DNA of 64,000 bases, taken from NCBI GenBank assembly GCA_036850595.1, contig CM072152.1, forward strand, positions 14,166,578-14,230,577, written 5' to 3'. The position numbers and the translations under genes were made by a program. Within the stretch, counting starts at the first letter, position 1. The number at the start of each line of letters is the position of its first letter. The notes under the pieces are model-generated. The model ran no database searches. It was not told the origin of the DNA and saw only the letters and a list, made by a program, of their open reading frames with translations. Below are positions 40,290 through 64,000 of this stretch, piece after piece. This DNA is from Rhyacichthys aspro. Its lineage: Eukaryota > Chordata > Actinopteri > Gobiiformes > Rhyacichthyidae.

Positions 40290-41162
40290 TTCGACCTGAA
40301 CTGTGGGAAGCGGGTCAGAGTCAAAGGACACCTCATCACACATCTGGCCATCTTCACAGGAGCAGCCACAAGGACTGTGGTCTCTCCAGTACTCTTTACA
40401 TTTTACTGTAGAAGCTTTAGCCCTGGGATAACATACATTAAATATTCAGACGACACAGTTATCGTGGACACTACAGACACGGAAGGACACATTACATTGT
40501 ACAACAGAAATGGACACCTCAATAACAAAAAAACTGGGTACTGACTAATGACACTCCACCTTCACTTTACATTAACAATGATGCAATAGAAAAAGTCGTA
40601 TCATACATACTTCAGCACAATAACAGATCACAAACTCACATGCCAACTCCAAAGTGAAAACGTCTATTTTAAGTGTAAGCACCAACCGATATAATTCATC
40701 CGAAAACCTTGCAAACCCCACTAACCTCCATCAGTCTGCTCTTACCTTTTTCGACGAATGTTTAATTCAGTCGGTCATAACATTCAACATTACCAGTACC
40801 AGTCATTGCAACCCACTCAATAAAATCATCAGACTCAGCAGTAAAATTATTGGACAAGAACAACAATCGCTTATCAAGATCTATAATAAAAGGGTTACAA
40901 AGGTCTACAAATACAGATACAGACAGCACACAGTCCTGTCAGGTCACTCTCATTCAGGACCAAAAGAGCACTGTCCACCTTTGTCCCCACATCCATCAGA
41001 CTCATGAACATTGACTAACCCTCGTCTTTTTAACCAGATTTATTGTTTAATTTATTATTCTGAATACATTTTTGAGGCCTGTGTATGCTGATGTTTTTAT
41101 TTCTGCACTGTTAAACTGATGCTGCAGCACAACTGAAGTTCCCAACAGATAAAGTTACTTGA
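40290..41162 (+). mobile_element. Degenerate LINE fragment (L2-like), reverse transcriptase C-terminus and 3' end
   Basis: One frame near 40,350-40,500 reads GAATRTVVSPVLFTFY followed by KYSDDTVIVDT. These correspond to the reverse-transcriptase GxPQG..SPxLF and (F/Y)xDD motifs, with YSDD in place of the usual FADD. Downstream, in a shifted frame, come TFFDECLIQSVITFNI and RLSSKIIGQEQQSLIKIYN, the C-terminal region typical of L2-type fish elements. The 3' end resembles the usual tail (CTGCACTG..AAGTT..AGATAAAGTT). Frameshifts, several stops and missing 5' sequence show a dead, 5'-truncated copy. The exact clade was not determined. Confidence 0.75.
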
Positions 41163-41745
41163 ACACTTATTGAAATATTTACATAATGCTCAAATCCACC
41201 ATGCATTAACAAATTGTTACAAATGACTACCTTCAGAAAAGAAAAAAAAACACATGCAAAAATCTAATACTAATAGAGTGTCACGTTTTTGTGCATGCTT
41301 CCACCTTTTTTCTCTCTCAAGGTCTCGCATGTAAAGCAGTGCTCCATCAATTTGAATGACTGATATATAAAATGTACATTGCTCATTACAAAAAAAATCC
41401 AAGGACAGGACAATACTGGTGAAGACATACTAATATAATAATAAAGGTATTACTGAAATGTGATAAACCTCTATTGCCAAGAAAATTAATGAAAAATACT
41501 CCTTCAGCTTAAAATTATTGATAAACGTAGGGTATTTGTCAGAGTAAAGCGTTAAAAAGATGTAAAAAAAAAACCCATCAAAAAAGTAAAGGTAGCCACT
41601 AATTAGTCCCGTATATCCCTTTGGAGTCGTGCATACCTGCAGCACAATGCACATCTGTGTGGCAACCTACAGCTGACAGACTGGGTAGCAACAGTGTGTT
41701 CAGTCATGTCCTGCAGACCATCTCACTCTCACAAAGAAAACAACC

Positions 41746-42051
41746 ATGGCAGCTCTCATTTTCACCCGCCCTCTGACAGCGATGGACAAAAAAACGGCAC
41801 TTCTACTGGCAGCTGATGGATATATCGGTGACAGATTGCAGATGGAGTGTGCGTCTTACCTGTTTCACATGGTCCGCAGGCGCATCCAGACGGAGCAGCA
41901 GATACCGAGGTGGAGGTCGAGCTGTGGTGGAGTAGATCTATGCGATTCAGTCACGACTCAAGTCTCCGAAGCGTTCAGACGTTTTGTGCTTTTAGGCTGT
42001 GGCGCACCTTTCCAAATTTACAAATATCTGGTTACTATGCACTGTAACTAA
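41746..42051 (+). CDS. Unrecognised 101-codon ORF with strong Kozak start
   Basis: Starts in an ideal context (ACCATGGCAG) and runs 101 codons (MAALIFTRPLTAMDKKTALL...) through DNA with more CpG than its surroundings. I see no signal peptide, membrane segment or known domain; residues 50-60 are basic (MVRRRIQTEQ). On the opposite strand there is a good donor (AACAG|GTAAGAC, boundary near 41860), so the block could instead be an untranslated first exon of a minus-strand transcript. It may be a small gene, a promoter-type CpG block or chance. Confidence 0.25.
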   Translation: MAALIFTRPLTAMDKKTALLLAADGYIGDRLQMECASYLFHMVRRRIQTEQQIPRWRSSCGGVDLCDSVTTQVSEAFRRFVLLGCGAPFQIYKYLVTMHCN

Positions 42052-43719
42052 GGTGCCAAGCGTTTTAATTTTCAATGTTTAACCGTATATTACTTCTTAT
42101 GCAGGAATATACTTTTAGACATGATTTTCTGAATTCAACAGTGTACACGTATAAAGTTTGTAGCTTATTTGTCCTACAAATAATCCCACTTTAACACGTG
42201 CTTTAGCTAGTGAATGTTAGCCTGAAGTTACCCGGATTATAACGTGACATTTTAACACAATTATCTGTTGATTAAATAATATTTTTTTTATTATCATTTT
42301 AACTTTTAAATACTCTCAAGAATTTTAGACAGCTTTACCTCAGAGTCCAAGCAGGAATGTGTTTTCTCCAGCATGTTTACTGTTTACTGGCTAATTAAAG
42401 ATGGCTGCCAATGAAGTGTGTCTTTCAAAAAGCTTGGTGTTTCTGGTTATTCATAATGAACTAGGACAGAAACCAAAATATGAATAATTAATAATACAAA
42501 CCTCTATTTAAACACCATTAATAAGCAAACTAATTGAGGAAAAAAAGCTGTTACTCCTCTTTAGTGATAGTCCAGTGTGTACTGACCTTATTACTTATTG
42601 ATGCTGATGTAGGAGTCAATGAAAGATGGATATTTCTGGAAACCTTTACTGGGCCAAATATATCTAATAAAAAGAAGCCATTATTAAACCACCTTTAAAG
42701 CATTTGTAGGTACAGCACCACAATAATAGATCAATTCAGTTTGCAGTTAAAAGATTTTATTAGAAACTAGGTCATCTTAGCCCAGTGTTATTTCTGCTTA
42801 TCAACTATGCTGCATCAAGTATCTCCAGCAAAAATGACTTTTAAGCCATTTCTGTTCTTCAACCCTGGTTTTCACATGTTTTTCTCCTGCAAAATACATA
42901 AATGCTCCCTTTACAGACTATCTAGGCCATGACTGTACTCTTGTTTAAACAGCACTTTTTTCCATTTGACATTAAAAAGTATTTGTGTTTTATTAATACA
43001 CATCCTTTCCCATACAGTGAAACATCAATTCATGGTTTTAAACTGGCAAAAGAAAAAAACAGGGCTGAATAACCATAAAAATTGATTCAGACTTACCACA
43101 AATTTAACTGTAAAAAAAACCCAAAAACCCCAGTTTGGCTATTTTTAATCAACACCATGTGCATTTACTACAGCATTAACGGCAGTACTGTTGGGATAAA
43201 TAAGTAGAATTTGTTTGAATATTGTTTGAGGTTTACATAGTGAGCCAATTTATCCCTCCACATTCACAGCCAGTAGTTCTCTTTAGAGGCAGCGTTAATG
43301 TCAATGTTCAAGAGTTTCCTTTAACGAATAAATATCCAAGACGCTGACCTTCTCGGAAATCCACCTGTATAACTGGGAGACTATAAAAATATAATGAACC
43401 AGACAGAGAACTTGCGAGTTAATATATTGAATCGGATCAAAATGCCACCACATCCAAAACTCATCTTTAAACATGGCCATCTCTCAGCTCATGATAAAGA
43501 AATTCATAAATGCTACAGAATGGGTGACTTATTAGTTACGTTTGATCTTGTATTAGGATTTCCACAAGTTCATCAAAGAATGACCCAACAATCAAAGATG
43601 ACATATTACGTCAAAACAAACGCTTTTTAAAAGAAAGGGGTTGATGCATTTTAGAGGTAAAAACTGTTCTGACATCTGTGCCAGTGTTGATGTGAAGATC
43701 TTCAGATGGCTTTAAGAAT

Positions 43720-63855
<20,136 letters not shown>

Positions 63856-64000
63856 CTGCAGAGTAAATAGGGCAAGCAAAAATTTTATAGTAATAGTATT
63901 AGTATAGTAATAGCAATTCAATTAGATTTGTCATTTCTATAAAAAGTCAAAAGTGGTTTCTACTTTTAAATACTTTCATCAAAATTCAAGGATTGTACAC

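Larger units (their letters stand above)
20041..43719. other. Intergenic region with no convincing protein gene (about 23.7 kb)
   Basis: Lies between the atp2b2 promoter region and the iars1 stop codon, and includes the iars1 3'UTR at its right end. AT-rich, with the repeats listed separately. Open frames are short and lack recognisable domains. Notable contents are a TIR element, a CTCF-like motif, a (TG)n-G tract, a tandem 20-bp duplication, a fold-back repeat, a LINE remnant and one 101-codon ORF. I see nothing further I can name between about 27 and 39 kb. Confidence 0.7.

Overview
This is vertebrate nuclear DNA, almost certainly from a teleost fish. Long AT-rich introns and intergenic DNA surround short exons with GT/AG borders. 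The exon translations are close to vertebrate PMCA2 and cytosolic isoleucyl-tRNA synthetase. The repeats include a tRNA-derived SINE with a teleost-type tail, a decayed L2-like LINE, a pogo/Tigger-like MITE and long (TA)n and (TG)n tracts. There are no operons, CRISPR arrays or prokaryotic features.

Left part (1-20,040): the 5' half of atp2b2 (plasma-membrane Ca2+ ATPase 2), on the minus strand. I resolve five coding exons (19212-19014, 3839-3639, 2318-2061, 1580-1455, 817-692), all joining in frame. A 33-bp in-frame microexon (393-361) sits at the known alternative 'site A'. The rest of the gene lies beyond the left edge. A GC-rich promoter-like block lies at about 19,400-20,040. The first coding intron is about 15 kb and carries a MITE, a TIR element and an unexplained exon-like block on the plus strand (18106-18195). 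A near-consensus RE1/NRSE silencer site lies in the second coding intron.

Middle (20,041-43,719): about 23.7 kb with no convincing protein gene. It holds a second copy of the TIR element, a CTCF-like site, a (TG)n-G tract, a fold-back inverted repeat, a decayed L2-like LINE fragment and one unexplained 101-codon ORF (41746-42051).

Right part (43,720-63,855): the 3' three quarters of iars1 (cytosolic isoleucyl-tRNA synthetase), on the minus strand. There are 24 coding exons totalling 2,802 bp (933 codons plus stop), with consistent phases throughout. The window starts in the editing domain; the HIGH-motif exons lie beyond the right edge. The intron between the first two exons (60,670-63,732) contains a complete intronless intermediate-filament gene on the same strand (61881-63017, 378 aa). 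It has its own TATA-like box and poly(A) signal. This nested gene is the most distinctive feature of the window.

The two main genes are unrelated in function (Ca2+ extrusion; tRNA charging). The region looks like an ordinary vertebrate locus with a probable retrogene insertion; I found no clear evidence of a wholly new system.
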